From: Streptomyces sp. R28
GTDB taxonomy: Bacteria > Actinomycetota > Actinomycetes > Streptomycetales > Streptomycetaceae
Assembly: GCF_041052385.1 (NCBI RefSeq)
Contig: NZ_CP163439.1
Location: 2,655,001-2,719,000 of the forward strand
Length of the DNA stretch: 64,000 nt
Direction: 5' to 3'
Position 1 is the first letter of the stretch. Every line of letters starts with the position of its first letter. The notes beneath the pieces were generated by a model. The model searched no databases. It saw nothing but the letters and a program-made list of their open reading frames with translations, and was not told the origin of the DNA. Both the position numbers and the translations under genes were made by a program. This document shows positions 12,631 to 22,030 of the stretch, one piece after another.

Positions 12631-13009
12631 TCACACCCTACTGGCGAGCGCTGACACTCCGACGGGGCTGTGGACAACGCCGGAGGGTCCGGGTTCAGCG
12701 TCCACGCCCCAGGCCCCGTCGGGCGGTGGCGCCCCGGATTCCAGCACGTGGCGGGCGACCCGCAGCGCCTCTGCGAGCGGCACCGTGTCCGCGTCCGGGT
12801 ACTCGTCACACTGCCCATTCGTGAGCACGTAAACCCCCTCTGTGCCCCTCCATCTCGGGATGGACGGTGTGCGCGCCGGGGTCGTCCTCGTCGTCCTCGT
12901 CGTTCAGCAGCATCACCACCGCGCACCCGGCGTTGCTCACCACCGCCGGACGACGCCCCGAGGAGCTGGTCAGGCACCTCACGGACGGGCGGCGTGACCT
13001 CGGCTTCAC
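12631..13009 (-). pseudogene. Frameshifted Imm1-type immunity protein gene
   Basis: Two overlapping minus-strand frames join into one recognisable protein. The upstream frame reads AVVSNAGCAVVMLLND and AHTVHPEMEG; the downstream frame reads EGVYVLTNGQCDEYPDAD followed by VPLAEALRVARHVLESG and ends PDGAW. Together they match the Imm1 family of immunity proteins from polymorphic-toxin systems. The break is near 12850, in a G-rich run. The N-terminus is also incomplete, with a stop near 13037. No toxin gene is adjacent. A sequencing error could explain the frameshift alone but not the missing 5' end. Confidence 0.55.
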
Positions 13010-13040
13010 GCTGGTCGCCGCGGCCCTGTCCGCGTTCTAG

Positions 13041-13573
13041 CCGGCCACCGGAGATCCGGTCCCGCAGCGAACGGACCACCTCCTCGGCCGTCACGGGCCC
13101 GGCATCGTCGTCGCTGCACTCCGGGAGTCGGAGTTTGCCCAGGATGCTTCGGAGTTTGCCCAGGATGCTGCGGGCGCACTATTCGACGGTGCCCTCAGTG
13201 ACACACAGGCGGCGGCCCATGCCTGCCTGGGAGGCGGACCTTGTGCCCGCTCGCCAGGAGCTCCAGGGCCTCCTGACCTCGACGAACGCCGACAGCGCGA
13301 GGATCCGGGGGCTAGGTGGCGCTCGTGGATCGTGCGGGCGCCTTGGAGCCCCCCCGCGGAGTGGTCGGGCGGCACCGGCTTCTCCTGCGTGATCATCCCT
13401 ATCTCCACACACTCCCTGGAGTACTTCCAAGAGCTTGTCGCCACCGGGCCGGCCCGCGGCTGCCTGCACAAATCGGCTCTTTCCGCGCACGCCGTCAGGG
13501 AGGTACTGGGCAACACGAGGACGTGCACGACGACTTGAGGCGAACGCATCGCGACTCGGCCAGGATTGCCCAC
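13041..13573 (-). pseudogene. Decayed NarL/LuxR-type response regulator
   Basis: Scattered minus-strand frames spell parts of a response regulator: a receiver-like piece (VPPDHSAGGLQGARTIHERH, then ILALSAFVEV and EALELLASG in other frames) and a LuxR helix-turn-helix (MGRRLCVTEGTVE, stop, CARSILGKLRSILGKLRLPE). The TAG replaces the Lys after the recognition helix, RSILGKL is duplicated by a 21-bp tandem repeat, and the linker between receiver and HTH appears deleted. No continuous ORF can be restored with a single edit, so this is a pseudogene. Boundaries are approximate. Confidence 0.65.
13129..13170. repeat. 21-bp tandem duplication in the dead HTH
   Basis: Two adjacent copies of a 21-bp unit (cggagtttgcccaggatgct plus one base; 13129-13149 and 13150-13170) differ only in the last base. 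They duplicate seven codons of the LuxR-type recognition helix region. Confidence 0.9.
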
Positions 13574-13748
13574 TGTTGGGCATCAGGTGTTGTCGGGACT
13601 TGGTCAACACGCTTCAATGCGGGGGAACTCGGGGCCGTGAACGACGGCGTACGGATGTGAAGCCCCCTGCCGCGCCGACGGGGTGGCCCCGAGCAGCAGC
13701 GCGAACGGTCTGACCACCCGTTGTGAACAACCACAGAAAGGCCCCTGC

Positions 13749-14699
13749 ATGCCGCACGCCACACAGCACGCGGACACCCCCGCCACCGCGGAACTGGACA
13801 CGGCCCTGCGAGGGGGCCCATTCCACGCCGCCCTGCGCGCCGCGATAGCCGCCCGGGGACTGCCGCTGCAGCGCGTGCAGCATCATCTGTCCCGTCGCGG
13901 CGTGAAGGTCGGCGTCACCAGCCTGAGCTACTGGCAGCAGGGCGCCCGCCGGCCACAGCGCCCCGAGTCACTGCGCGCGGTACGGGCCCTGGAGGAGATC
14001 CTCCAGCTGCCGGAGGAGTCCCTGATCAGGCTGCTCGCCGAAGCGGACGGCCACTCCGCCCTCCAACGGCCCGCGGTCCGCTCGTACCGCTCCCTGGTGG
14101 AGGCCTCGGGCGTCCTGGAACAACTGCTGGCCGAGCTGGACTGTCCGGTCGACGGCGGTCTGCACACCCTCGCCCACCACGAGCGGGTGCTGATCGGGCC
14201 GCACCGCGAGCTGGCGGGGCGCGAGTCGCACCACATCGTGCGCGCCCACAAGGACGGCGTGGACCGCTTCGTCGCCGTCCACCACGGTGACCCGGGATGC
14301 GCGCCGGAGCGCATCACGGTGCACGCGCTGGAGAACTGCCGCACGGGACGGGTCCGTTGGCACCACGACACCGGTGTCCTCGTGGCCGAGCTGCTCTTCG
14401 GCACCCGTCTACGGGCCGGCGACACCTACCTCTTCCGCTACGGCGTCGAGGACGGCACGGCCGACGTGTCCCGCGAGTACGCCCGCGGTTTCCCGTTCGC
14501 GGGCGGCCAGTACGCCCTGCAGGTCCGCTTCGCCGAGAACGCCCTCCCGGTCCGCTGTCACCGGTTCGCGCAGCACTCGGCGGCAGCGCCCCGCAGCGGC
14601 CGTCAGGGACTGGCCTTCAGTGGGCTGCACCGTTCCGTCCACCTTGTCGAGCCACGGGTGCGGACCGGGATCGTGGGCATCGGGTGGGAGTGGGAGTGA
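13749..14699 (+). CDS. XRE-like helix-turn-helix regulator
   Basis: 316 aa. The N-terminal part (about residues 20-100) looks like an XRE-type helix-turn-helix domain, with LQRVQHHLSRRGVKVG followed by TSLSYWQQGARRPQRPES, the usual operator-reading helix and EILQLPEESL. The remaining 200 residues have no motif I recognise; they are mixed alpha/beta and His-rich (HHIVRAHKDG, VRWHHDTG), without obvious enzyme signature. ATG at 13749 is preferred over 13683 because AAAGG lies seven bases upstream and the first 22 residues of the longer reading are unlike a folded start. It is followed by a repeat array rather than a clean terminator. Target genes are unknown. Confidence 0.75.
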   Translation: MPHATQHADTPATAELDTALRGGPFHAALRAAIAARGLPLQRVQHHLSRRGVKVGVTSLSYWQQGARRPQRPESLRAVRALEEILQLPEESLIRLLAEADGHSALQRPAVRSYRSLVEASGVLEQLLAELDCPVDGGLHTLAHHERVLIGPHRELAGRESHHIVRAHKDGVDRFVAVHHGDPGCAPERITVHALENCRTGRVRWHHDTGVLVAELLFGTRLRAGDTYLFRYGVEDGTADVSREYARGFPFAGGQYALQVRFAENALPVRCHRFAQHSAAAPRSGRQGLAFSGLHRSVHLVEPRVRTGIVGIGWEWE

Positions 14700-14735
14700 G
14701 CCGCCGCTTTGAACTGTCCCGGCCTCGACGGACGG

Positions 14736-14915
14736 CCACGTTCTGATCCGGCCGGGCCGCCCACCACGATCTGAAACCGGCCGGCCCGACCCCCACATTT
14801 CCGGAACCGGCCCGGACCGACCGCCACATTCTGAAACCGGCAGGGCTGGCTGACCACCACGTTCCTCATCGGTCCGGACGACAGCCAGCTTCTGATCCCG
14901 GGATGGCCGACATCG
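14736..14915. repeat. Degenerate ~30-bp tandem repeat array
   Basis: Six units begin with ccac/ccag at 14736, 14764, 14793, 14824, 14857 and 14885, spaced 28-33 bp. The rough consensus is CCAC-rTTCTGA-nnCCGG followed by a GGCC-rich tail. It fills the first half of the 358-bp gap between the XRE gene and the lacI-type gene. No ORF, riboswitch or IS end was seen there; the CCGG-rich parts could also form weak stems that end the XRE transcript. Confidence 0.6.
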
Positions 14916-14938
14916 CCCTCGGCAAGGTCGGGAAGGGG

Positions 14939-14966
14939 ACGTAAACGATTGCGCAAGCGTTTACGT
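14939..14966. promoter_or_regulatory. LacI-family operator
   Basis: A 28-bp near-perfect palindrome (arms acgtaaacg and cgtttacgt around a ttgcgcaa core) matches the CG-centred operators of LacI-family proteins. It lies 92 bases before the lacI-type gene, so autoregulation of the regulator-kinase operon is the simplest reading. Confidence 0.8.
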
Positions 14967-14988
14967 CCGGCCCCGAATGAGATAACTT
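14960..14988 (+). promoter_or_regulatory. Promoter of the lacI-pfkB operon
   Basis: A -35-like TTTACG (14960-14965) and -10-like TAACTT (14983-14988) are separated by 17 bp. The -35 lies inside the operator palindrome, so bound repressor would block polymerase. Confidence 0.55.
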
Positions 14989-15057
14989 CCCGGCGAGAAG
15001 ACCCACGGCGGCCCGGCGAGAGGCCCGCGGCACAGGCAGAACCGGGAGGGGATCTCG

Positions 15058-16224
15058 ATGGCAACCATGGCCGACGTCGCGCGCAGCGCCGGTGTGTCCG
15101 TGGCGACCGTCTCGCATGTGCTGAACGGCACCCGGCCGGTGCTGCCCCACACGCGCCAGGCGGTGCTGGACGCCATGGACGAGCTGGGCTACACGCCCAA
15201 CACCCTCGCCCGTTCCCTGGTGACTTCCCGCACCCGGTCCATAGGGCTCGCGGTGTCGGCGATCAGCAACCCGTACTTCACGGAGATACTCCAGGGCGTC
15301 GAGGCCGCTGCTCTGGAACACGGCTACAGCCTGCTCATCGCCGACCCGCATGACGATCCGGTGCATGAACGCAAGGTCGTCCAGCTCCTGCACGAACGCC
15401 GCGTGGACGGCATGATCGTCGCGCCCTCCGCGGACCCGCGCGAGCTCATCGCCTACCTCGGGCGCCACAACGTGCCGACCGTTCTCCTCGACCGCGTGGT
15501 CGACACCACGACCGACGGCTCACCGCACTTCGACCAGGTCTGCGCCGACAGCGCCGAACCCGTGGCCCGGCTCGTCACTCATCTCGCCGACCTCGGCCAC
15601 CAGCGGATCGCCCTGGTCGCCGGCCTGCCCGGACTCAGCACCACCGGCGAGCGGCTCGACGGATACCGGGACGGCCTGGCGGCCGCCGGGCTCGCCTTCG
15701 ACGAACACCTCGTCGTGCACGGCGACTCCGAGTCGGCCGGCGCCGAACAGGCCACCGCCGCACTGCTGTCGCTCGCCTCGCCGCCCACCGCACTCGTCAC
15801 CGCCAACAACGCGATGACGATCGGTGCCCTGCGCGCCCTGCGCGACCGCGGTCTGTCCGTGCCCGACGACATCGCGCTGTGCTGCTTCGACGACTTCGCC
15901 TGGGCCGACCTGTTCTCACCCCGGCTCACCGCGATAGCCCAGCCCAGCAGGGACATCGGCGCCCACGCGGTCCGTGTGCTGCTGGACCGGCTCGCCTCGC
16001 CGGACCGGGCCGCCCGGACGGTGCGTCTCCCTTGCACCTTCGTGCATCGCACCTCGTGCGGGTGTGCCGAACAGCCTCGGGGGTCCGGGACATCCGCGAA
16101 TCCCGAGATACCTGAGGTGCGCGGAATACCCGCCAGGCCCGGGGACCCCGAGGGCACCGCCAAGCGCCTGCCATCCGACAGCCCCCAACAACCCCTGACG
16201 TCCGTGAAAGGAACCGTCTCGTGA
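15058..16224 (+). CDS. LacI-family transcriptional regulator
   Basis: 388 aa. The N-terminal helix-turn-helix and hinge (MADVARSAGVSVATVSHVLN, then ARSLVTSRTRSIGLAV) are classic for LacI. The periplasmic-binding-like effector domain follows to about residue 325 (LVTANNAMTIGALRAL, DIALCCFDDFAWADLFSP). The last 50-60 residues are a Pro/Gly/Ser-rich tail not typical of the family. ATG at 15058 has GGGAGGGG upstream. The stop overlaps the GTG of the kinase gene by four bases, so the two are co-translated. With the upstream operator this suggests a sugar-responsive, self-controlled operon. The effector is probably the sugar, or its phosphate, handled by the kinase. Confidence 0.93.
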   Translation: MATMADVARSAGVSVATVSHVLNGTRPVLPHTRQAVLDAMDELGYTPNTLARSLVTSRTRSIGLAVSAISNPYFTEILQGVEAAALEHGYSLLIADPHDDPVHERKVVQLLHERRVDGMIVAPSADPRELIAYLGRHNVPTVLLDRVVDTTTDGSPHFDQVCADSAEPVARLVTHLADLGHQRIALVAGLPGLSTTGERLDGYRDGLAAAGLAFDEHLVVHGDSESAGAEQATAALLSLASPPTALVTANNAMTIGALRALRDRGLSVPDDIALCCFDDFAWADLFSPRLTAIAQPSRDIGAHAVRVLLDRLASPDRAARTVRLPCTFVHRTSCGCAEQPRGSGTSANPEIPEVRGIPARPGDPEGTAKRLPSDSPQQPLTSVKGTVS

Positions 16225-17192
16225 TCGTCGTCGCCGGTGAGGCTCTGATCGACCTGGTCCCGCAGGGCACGGGCGCCCTCGCGGGCCTGAAGCCGGCGCT
16301 CGGCGGCGGGCCCTACAACACCGCCGTGGCCCTCGGTCGCCTCGGCTCCCCCACCGCCTTCTGCTCCCGCACCTCCTACGACGCCTTCGGGGACACCCTG
16401 CTCGACGGGCTACGGGAAGCCGGGGTGGACGTATCGGCCGTGCAGCGCGGTGTGGAGCCCACCACCCTCGCGGTCGCCACCATCGACGCGAAGGGCTCGG
16501 CCGCCTACTCCTTCTACGTCGAGGGCACCGCCGACCGGCTCTTCACAGCACCCTCCGAACTGCCCGCGGCGACCCGCGCCGTGTCCTTCGGTACCTGCTC
16601 GCTCGTCCTGGAGCCGGGGGCGAGCGCCTATGAGGAGCTGATGCGGAACGCGGCCGCGCAAGGGGTGTTCACCGCGCTCGACCCGAACATCCGGGCCGGA
16701 CTGATCCCGGACCCGGACGGTTACCGGGCCCGATTCAAGAGCTGGTTGCCGTCGGTGTCGCTGCTCAAGCTCTCCGAGGAGGACGCGCTGTGGCTGGGCG
16801 GCACCCCGCGCGAGTGGCTGGCCGCGGGGCCTGCGGCCGTCGTGATCACTCAGGGCGGCGACGGGCTGACCGCCTTCACGCGGGACGGCGCAGTGCACGC
16901 CGTGGCGGGCGAGGAGGTCGACGTCGTGGACACGATCGGTGCGGGCGACACCGTGAACGCGGCCCTGTTGCACGGTCTGGCCGCCCAGGACGCCCTGTCC
17001 GCCGAGGCTCTCGTGGGATTGGGCGCCGACGGCTGGACACGGCTGTTGCGGTTCGCGGCGCGGGCTGCCGCGATCACTTGTTCCCGGGCGGGCGCCGAGC
17101 CGCCGTACGCCTCCGAGCTGGGGGACTTCCAGGAGGCGTTCTGTGCCGTTCCACTCTTGAGGAATCAAGGTTCGTCACAGCCGCGGGGATGA
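16221..17192 (+). CDS. PfkB-family carbohydrate kinase (fructokinase-like)
   Basis: 323 aa. It is predicted to phosphorylate a monosaccharide using ATP. The first PfkB signature region is GGGPYNTAVALGRLG (about residue 30) and the second is DTIGAGDTVNAAL, with catalytic Asp near residue 243. Overall it looks most like fructokinases or ribokinases of actinobacteria; the substrate cannot be read from the sequence. The GTG start is inside the end of the LacI gene (GTGA overlap), with AAAGGA upstream. No sugar transporter gene is next to it. A 15-bp terminator follows and is shared with the convergent uvrA. Confidence 0.88.
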   Translation: MIVVAGEALIDLVPQGTGALAGLKPALGGGPYNTAVALGRLGSPTAFCSRTSYDAFGDTLLDGLREAGVDVSAVQRGVEPTTLAVATIDAKGSAAYSFYVEGTADRLFTAPSELPAATRAVSFGTCSLVLEPGASAYEELMRNAAAQGVFTALDPNIRAGLIPDPDGYRARFKSWLPSVSLLKLSEEDALWLGGTPREWLAAGPAAVVITQGGDGLTAFTRDGAVHAVAGEEVDVVDTIGAGDTVNAALLHGLAAQDALSAEALVGLGADGWTRLLRFAARAAAITCSRAGAEPPYASELGDFQEAFCAVPLLRNQGSSQPRG

Positions 17193-17212
17193 AGCGGCTG
17201 ATCATGCAACGC

Positions 17213-17247
17213 GCGGCGCCCCGCGGGGAGTTCCCGCGGGGCGCCGC
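17213..17247. terminator. Bidirectional terminator between pfkB and uvrA
   Basis: A perfect 15-bp stem (17213-17227 with 17233-17247, arm gcggcgccccgcggg) with a 5-base loop lies between two convergent genes. Confidence 0.85.
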
Positions 17248-17285
17248 ACTTCTCGGGATGTGTAGGGGCTCGTCGTTCGCGAGCC

Positions 17286-20200
17286 TCAGGCCTTGCGGGC
17301 CCGCGTCGTCTTCTTCGCGGGTGCCGCCTTCTTCGTGGCGCCGGCCGCCTTCTTCGTGGCGGTGTTGTTGGCGGCCTTGGTCGTCTTCGCGGTCCTGGCC
17401 GTCGCCGTCTTCTTCGCCGTCGATCCCGCCGCGACGGTCTTCTTGGCTGCCGCCTTGCGCGGGGCCTTCACCGAGGCCGCGTCGCTGATCCGGTCGGCGC
17501 CGAGGATCTCGCGCAGGAACTTGCCGGTGTGGCTGGTGGGCACTCCGGCGACCTCCTCGGGTGTGCCCTCGGCGATGACGAGGCCACCGCCGGCGCCGCC
17601 CTCGGGACCCATGTCCACGACCCAGTCGGCTGTCTTGATCACGTCGAGGTTGTGCTCGATGACGATGACCGTGTTGCCCTTGTCGACCAGGCCTGCCAGG
17701 ACCTTCAGCAGCTTGCTGATGTCCTCGAAGTGCAGACCGGTGGTCGGCTCGTCGAGGACGTAGACCGTACGGCCGGTGGAGCGCTTCTGCAGTTCGCTGG
17801 CGAGCTTCACCCGCTGCGCCTCACCGCCGGACAGGGTGGTCGCGGACTGGCCGAGCCGCACATAGCCGAGACCGACGTCGTTCAGCGTCTTGAGGTGGCG
17901 GTTGATCGCCGGGACGGCCTCGAAGAAGTCCATGGCTTCCTCGATCGGCATGTTCAGGACCTCGGAGATGGACTTGCCCTTGTAGTGGACCTCCAGGGTC
18001 TCCCGGTTGTACCGGGCGCCGTGGCAGACCTCGCACGGGACGTAGACGTCCGGGAGGAAGTTCATCTCGATCTTGATCGTGCCGTCGCCCGCGCAGTTCT
18101 CGCAGCGGCCGCCCTTGACGTTGAAGGAGAAGCGGCCCGGCATGTAGCCACGGACCTTCGCCTCGGTGGTCTCGGCGAACAGCTTGCGAATGTGGTCGAA
18201 GACGCCGGTGTACGTCGCCGGGTTCGAGCGCGGGGTGCGGCCGATGGGCGACTGGTCGACGTGCACGACCTTGTCGACGAGGTCGTCACCGTCCACGCGC
18301 GTGTGCCGCCCGGGGACGTTGCGCGCGCCGTTGAGCTCTCGGGCCAGGTGCGTGTACAGGATGTCGTTGACCAGCGTCGACTTGCCGGAGCCGGAGACGC
18401 CGGTGACCGCGGTGAACAGGCCCAGCGGGAAGGACACGTCGATGTCCTGGAGGTTGTTCTCGCGGGCGCCGTGCACCGTGAGCCGGCGGGACGGGTCCTG
18501 CGGGCGCCGGATGTCGGGCAGCGGGATGGACCTCTTGCCGGACAGGTACTGCCCGGTCTGCGACTCGGGGTTGGCGAGCAGCTCCTTCAGGGAGCCGCTG
18601 TGCACGACCTTGCCGCCGTGCTCACCGGCGCCGGGGCCGATGTCGACGACCCAGTCGGCGGTCTTGATGGTGTCCTCGTCGTGCTCGACGACGATGAGTG
18701 TGTTGCCCATGTCGCGCAGCCGGACGAGGGTCTCGATGAGCCGGTGGTTGTCGCGCTGGTGCAGACCGATGGAGGGCTCGTCGAGGACGTACAGGACGCC
18801 GACGAGTCCGGAACCGATCTGGGTGGCCAGGCGGATGCGCTGGGCCTCGCCGCCGGAGAGCGTGCCCGCCGCGCGGTTGAGCGAGAGGTAGTCCAGGCCG
18901 ACGTCGACCAGGAAGCGCAGCCGCTCGTTGACCTCCTTCAGCACGCGTTCGGCGATCTTCTTGTCGCGGGCGTTGAGCTTCAGCTTGCCCAGGAAGTCCG
19001 CGCAGTCGCTGATGGACATCGCGGCGACTTCGGCGATCGACCTCTCCATGATCGTGACCGCGAGGACGATCGGCTTCAGGCGCGTGCCCTCACAGGTGGG
19101 GCAGGGCACCTCGCGCATGTAGCCCTCGAAGCGCTCACGGCTGGCGTCGCTCTCGGCCTCGCTGTGCCGGCGCTTCACGAAGGGGACGGCACCCTCGAAG
19201 GGCGTGGTGTACACGCGCTCGCGGCCGTACCTGTTCCGGTAGCGGACCTCGATCTGCGTCTTGTGCCCGTGGAGGAGGGCCTTCTTGGCGCGCTGCGGCA
19301 GGCCCGCGAAGGGGATGTCCGTCCGGAAGCCGAGCGCGTCGGCGAGGGCACCGATCAGGCGACCGAAGTAGTCCTTGGTGTGCCCGTGCGACCAGGGGTG
19401 GATGGCGCCCTCGTCGAGGGACTTGTCCTCGTCCGGGACGATCAGCTCGGGGTCGACCTCCATGCGCGTCCCGATACCGGTGCACTCGGGGCAGGCACCG
19501 AAGGGCGAGTTGAAGGAGAAGGAGCGCGGCTCCAGCTCCTCGAAGGAGAGGTCGTCGTACGGGCAGTACAGGTGCTCCGAGTACATGCGCTCGCGCTCGG
19601 GGTCGTCCTCGGGGAGGTCGACGAAGTCGAGCACGACCATGCCGCCGGACAGGCCGAGGGCGGTCTCCACGGAGTCGGTGAGGCGGCGCTTGGCGGAGTC
19701 CTTCACCGTGAGACGGTCGACGACCACCTCGATGGTGTGCTTCTCCTGCTTCTTCAGCGTCGGCGGGTTGGAGAGCTGGATCGTCTCGCCGTCCACCCGC
19801 GCGCGGGAGTAGCCCTTGGTCTGAAGATCGGCGAACAGGTCGACGAACTCGCCCTTGCGCTCACGCACCAGCGGCGACAGCACCTGGAAGCGGCTCCCCT
19901 CCGGCAGCTCCAGAACCCTGTCGACGATGGCCTGCGGCGACTGGCGCGAGATCGGGCGGCTGCACTGGGGGCAGTGCGGCTTGCCGATACGCGCGAAGAG
20001 CAGACGCAGGTAGTCGTAGACCTCGGTGATGGTGCCGACCGTCGAGCGCGGGTTGCGCGAGGTCGACTTCTGGTCGATGGAGACCGCCGGGGACAGACCT
20101 TCGATGAAGTCGACGTCCGGCTTGTCCATCTGGCCGAGGAACTGCCGGGCGTACGACGACAGCGACTCCACGTAGCGCCGCTGCCCCTCGGCGAAGATGG

Positions 20201-20333
20201 TGTCGAAGGCCAGCGAGGACTTACCCGACCCCGACAGGCCCGTGAAGACGATGAGCGAGTCGCGCGGCAGGTCGAGCGAGACATTCTTCAGGTTGTGCTC
20301 GCGCGCGCCACGGACGATGAGACGGTCGGCCAC
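17286..20333 (-). CDS. uvrA: UvrABC excinuclease subunit A
   Basis: 1015 aa. UvrA is the damage-sensing ATPase dimer of nucleotide excision repair and loads UvrB. Two ABC modules are visible: Walker [10 protein letters not shown] at 32-40 and [10 protein letters not shown] in the second half, with two signatures (LSGGEAQRI and [10 protein letters not shown]). Zinc cysteines are present ([15 protein letters not shown] and CEVCHGARY). The last 60 residues are a Lys/Ala/Thr-rich tail ([18 protein letters not shown]) like histone H1 tails. GTG at 20333 is the start because [15 protein letters not shown] is the family opening and AAAGG lies upstream; the 75 extra upstream residues are not family-like. 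No clear LexA box was seen upstream. Confidence 0.97.
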   Translation of the reverse strand: MADRLIVRGAREHNLKNVSLDLPRDSLIVFTGLSGSGKSSLAFDTIFAEGQRRYVESLSSYARQFLGQMDKPDVDFIEGLSPAVSIDQKSTSRNPRSTVGTITEVYDYLRLLFARIGKPHCPQCSRPISRQSPQAIVDRVLELPEGSRFQVLSPLVRERKGEFVDLFADLQTKGYSRARVDGETIQLSNPPTLKKQEKHTIEVVVDRLTVKDSAKRRLTDSVETALGLSGGMVVLDFVDLPEDDPERERMYSEHLYCPYDDLSFEELEPRSFSFNSPFGACPECTGIGTRMEVDPELIVPDEDKSLDEGAIHPWSHGHTKDYFGRLIGALADALGFRTDIPFAGLPQRAKKALLHGHKTQIEVRYRNRYGRERVYTTPFEGAVPFVKRRHSEAESDASRERFEGYMREVPCPTCEGTRLKPIVLAVTIMERSIAEVAAMSISDCADFLGKLKLNARDKKIAERVLKEVNERLRFLVDVGLDYLSLNRAAGTLSGGEAQRIRLATQIGSGLVGVLYVLDEPSIGLHQRDNHRLIETLVRLRDMGNTLIVVEHDEDTIKTADWVVDIGPGAGEHGGKVVHSGSLKELLANPESQTGQYLSGKRSIPLPDIRRPQDPSRRLTVHGARENNLQDIDVSFPLGLFTAVTGVSGSGKSTLVNDILYTHLARELNGARNVPGRHTRVDGDDLVDKVVHVDQSPIGRTPRSNPATYTGVFDHIRKLFAETTEAKVRGYMPGRFSFNVKGGRCENCAGDGTIKIEMNFLPDVYVPCEVCHGARYNRETLEVHYKGKSISEVLNMPIEEAMDFFEAVPAINRHLKTLNDVGLGYVRLGQSATTLSGGEAQRVKLASELQKRSTGRTVYVLDEPTTGLHFEDISKLLKVLAGLVDKGNTVIVIEHNLDVIKTADWVVDMGPEGGAGGGLVIAEGTPEEVAGVPTSHTGKFLREILGADRISDAASVKAPRKAAAKKTVAAGSTAKKTATARTAKTTKAANNTATKKAAGATKKAAPAKKTTRARKA

Positions 20334-20556
20334 GCCGGTCCGCACCTTTCTTGAGAGAAGTGACAGGGGCGAGGCCCCCGTGCTTCTCAGACTAGGGGGA
20401 GCCACTGACAACGCCGGTCGGATTCCCGAATGGGACAACAATCCCGGACCATCCAGCATGCCCGACGCCAAGACCGACCCTATAGCACGTGCATTCGATT
20501 TACGGCACTCGTTCACCACCTTCACCCAAAGGTGTGGCGGGGTTAGTGTCAGCACC

Positions 20557-21243
20557 ATGATTGATCACGCTCGTGACCTGGTGTCTGTACGTGAAGCGAC
20601 GGAACGGCTGCTCACCGCAGCGGCCAAACTGGACAACGCGTCGGTGGCCGAGCCGTCACGGCTCCCCGGCTGGAACCGCGGCCACGTCCTCGCGCACCTC
20701 GCGCGTAACGCCGACGCCCTCGTGAACGTCCTCGAAGGGCGTCCCATGTACGTCTCGGGGACGGCTCGGGACGCCGACATCGAGCGGGACGCCCCGCGCC
20801 CCCTCGACACGCAGCTCACCGACGTGCGCGACAGCGCGGCCCGCTTCCAGGAGGCGGGGGCGGCACCCGCGGACTGGTCGCGCACCGTGGAGCTGCGCAA
20901 CGGGGTCACCGACGCGGCGGCCCGGGTGCCGTTCCGGCGCTGGGTCGAGGTGGAGCTGCATCACGTGGATCTCGGGATCGGGTACGAGCTGGAGGATCTG
21001 CCGACGGAGTTCGTGGAGCGGGAGATCGACTTCCTCGCCGAGCGGTTCACCGGGCACCCCGATGTGCCGCCGGCCCGTCTCACGGACGGCACGCGCGCGT
21101 GGAGCACGGGCCGGGAGGCGGGCACGCCCGAGATCACCGTCACGGGCCCGGCGCCCGACCTGCTCGGCTGGCTCGCCGGACGCCGCGACGGGGCCGGGCT
21201 GACCCCAGAGGGCGGCGCGCTGCCGTCGCTCCCCCCGCTGTAG
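20557..21243 (+). CDS. Mycothiol-dependent maleylpyruvate isomerase family protein
   Basis: 228 aa. The family (DinB-like four-helix bundle) contains mycothiol-dependent metalloenzymes; the best-known member isomerises maleylpyruvate in gentisate breakdown. Metal-ligand positions are visible: the His in [17 protein letters not shown] and the E-x3-H pattern in [13 protein letters not shown]. The C-terminal MDMPI domain follows ([20 protein letters not shown]). ATG at 20557 is used; the longer in-frame reading runs back through the uvrA promoter. It is divergent from uvrA across about 220 bp. No aromatic-degradation genes are nearby, so the substrate is unknown and may be a mycothiol conjugate. 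Confidence 0.85.
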   Translation: MIDHARDLVSVREATERLLTAAAKLDNASVAEPSRLPGWNRGHVLAHLARNADALVNVLEGRPMYVSGTARDADIERDAPRPLDTQLTDVRDSAARFQEAGAAPADWSRTVELRNGVTDAAARVPFRRWVEVELHHVDLGIGYELEDLPTEFVEREIDFLAERFTGHPDVPPARLTDGTRAWSTGREAGTPEITVTGPAPDLLGWLAGRRDGAGLTPEGGALPSLPPL

Positions 21244-21288
21244 CGCCTGAACCGTCCCTGGACCACACTCCCGCTATAGGCTGCCGCC

Positions 21289-21945
21289 ATGACGTACAGC
21301 GGACAGGTGACGGTCGGTGGCCCCGCCGACGTGCACGAGCTCAAGGACCTGATGATCACCAAGATCGCGGTCGGCCCGATGGACAACAACGCCTATCTGC
21401 TGCGCTGCCGGGCCACGGACGAGCAACTGCTGATCGACGCCGCCAACGACGCGGACGCATTGCTCGGCATGATCGGTGACGACGGCATCGCGTCCGTCGT
21501 CACCACCCACCAGCACGGCGACCACTGGCAGGCGCTCGCCGCGGTCGTCGAGGCCACCGGCGCGCGCACGTACGCCGGCCGGGACGACGCCGACGGCATC
21601 CCGGTGCCGACCGACGTCCTGGTCGACGACGGCGACACCATCCGGGTGGGGCACGTGGAGCTCACCGCGCGCCACCTGGTCGGGCACACGCCGGGTTCGA
21701 TCGCCCTCGTCTACGACGACCCGCACGGACATCCCCATGTGTTCACCGGGGACTGCCTGTTCCCGGGCGGCGTGGGCAACACCCGTAAGGATCCCAAGGC
21801 GTTCGCCAGCCTGATCCACGATGTCGAGACGAAGATCTTCGAGGTGCTGCCGGACGAGACCTGGGTCTACCCGGGGCACGGCGACGACACGACGCTGGGC
21901 GCGGAACGGCCGCAGCTGCCGGAGTGGCACGCGCGGGGCTGGTGA
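21289..21945 (+). CDS. MBL-fold metallo-hydrolase (glyoxalase II-like)
   Basis: 218 aa. The HxHxDH metal motif is THQHGDHWQA near residue 75, followed by further ligands in LVGHTPGSIAL, FTGDCLFPGG and the C-terminal YPGHGDDTTLGAE. This set is that of glyoxalase II and persulfide dioxygenase-like hydrolases. It begins 45 bp after the maleylpyruvate isomerase-like gene on the same strand and is probably in one transcript; a thiol-conjugate substrate (mycothiol chemistry) would fit both genes, but this is an inference from context. Confidence 0.87.
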   Translation: MTYSGQVTVGGPADVHELKDLMITKIAVGPMDNNAYLLRCRATDEQLLIDAANDADALLGMIGDDGIASVVTTHQHGDHWQALAAVVEATGARTYAGRDDADGIPVPTDVLVDDGDTIRVGHVELTARHLVGHTPGSIALVYDDPHGHPHVFTGDCLFPGGVGNTRKDPKAFASLIHDVETKIFEVLPDETWVYPGHGDDTTLGAERPQLPEWHARGW

Positions 21946-22030
21946 GCGCGCGAGGTCGGTGAGCGCGGGGCGGTAGGAGCGCGGAGACGGTAAGCGCGGA
22001 GATGTGAGTGAGCGCCCCGCGCACGCGCCC

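Noticed and set aside
12900..13040. Plus-strand reading LLTTAGRRPEELVRHLTDG
   Set aside because: It looks protein-like but overlaps two minus-strand remnants, has no start or family match, and is probably a codon-bias artefact.
14736..14915. Possible CRISPR array
   Set aside because: Units are degenerate, have no distinct unique spacers and no cas genes nearby.
17529..20354. 941-residue plus-strand ORF opposite uvrA
   Set aside because: Antisense of uvrA; an open frame of this length is expected in high-GC DNA opposite a long gene.
20334..20556. LexA box upstream of uvrA
   Set aside because: GAAC-like words are present but no CGAAC-N4-GTTCG pair was found.
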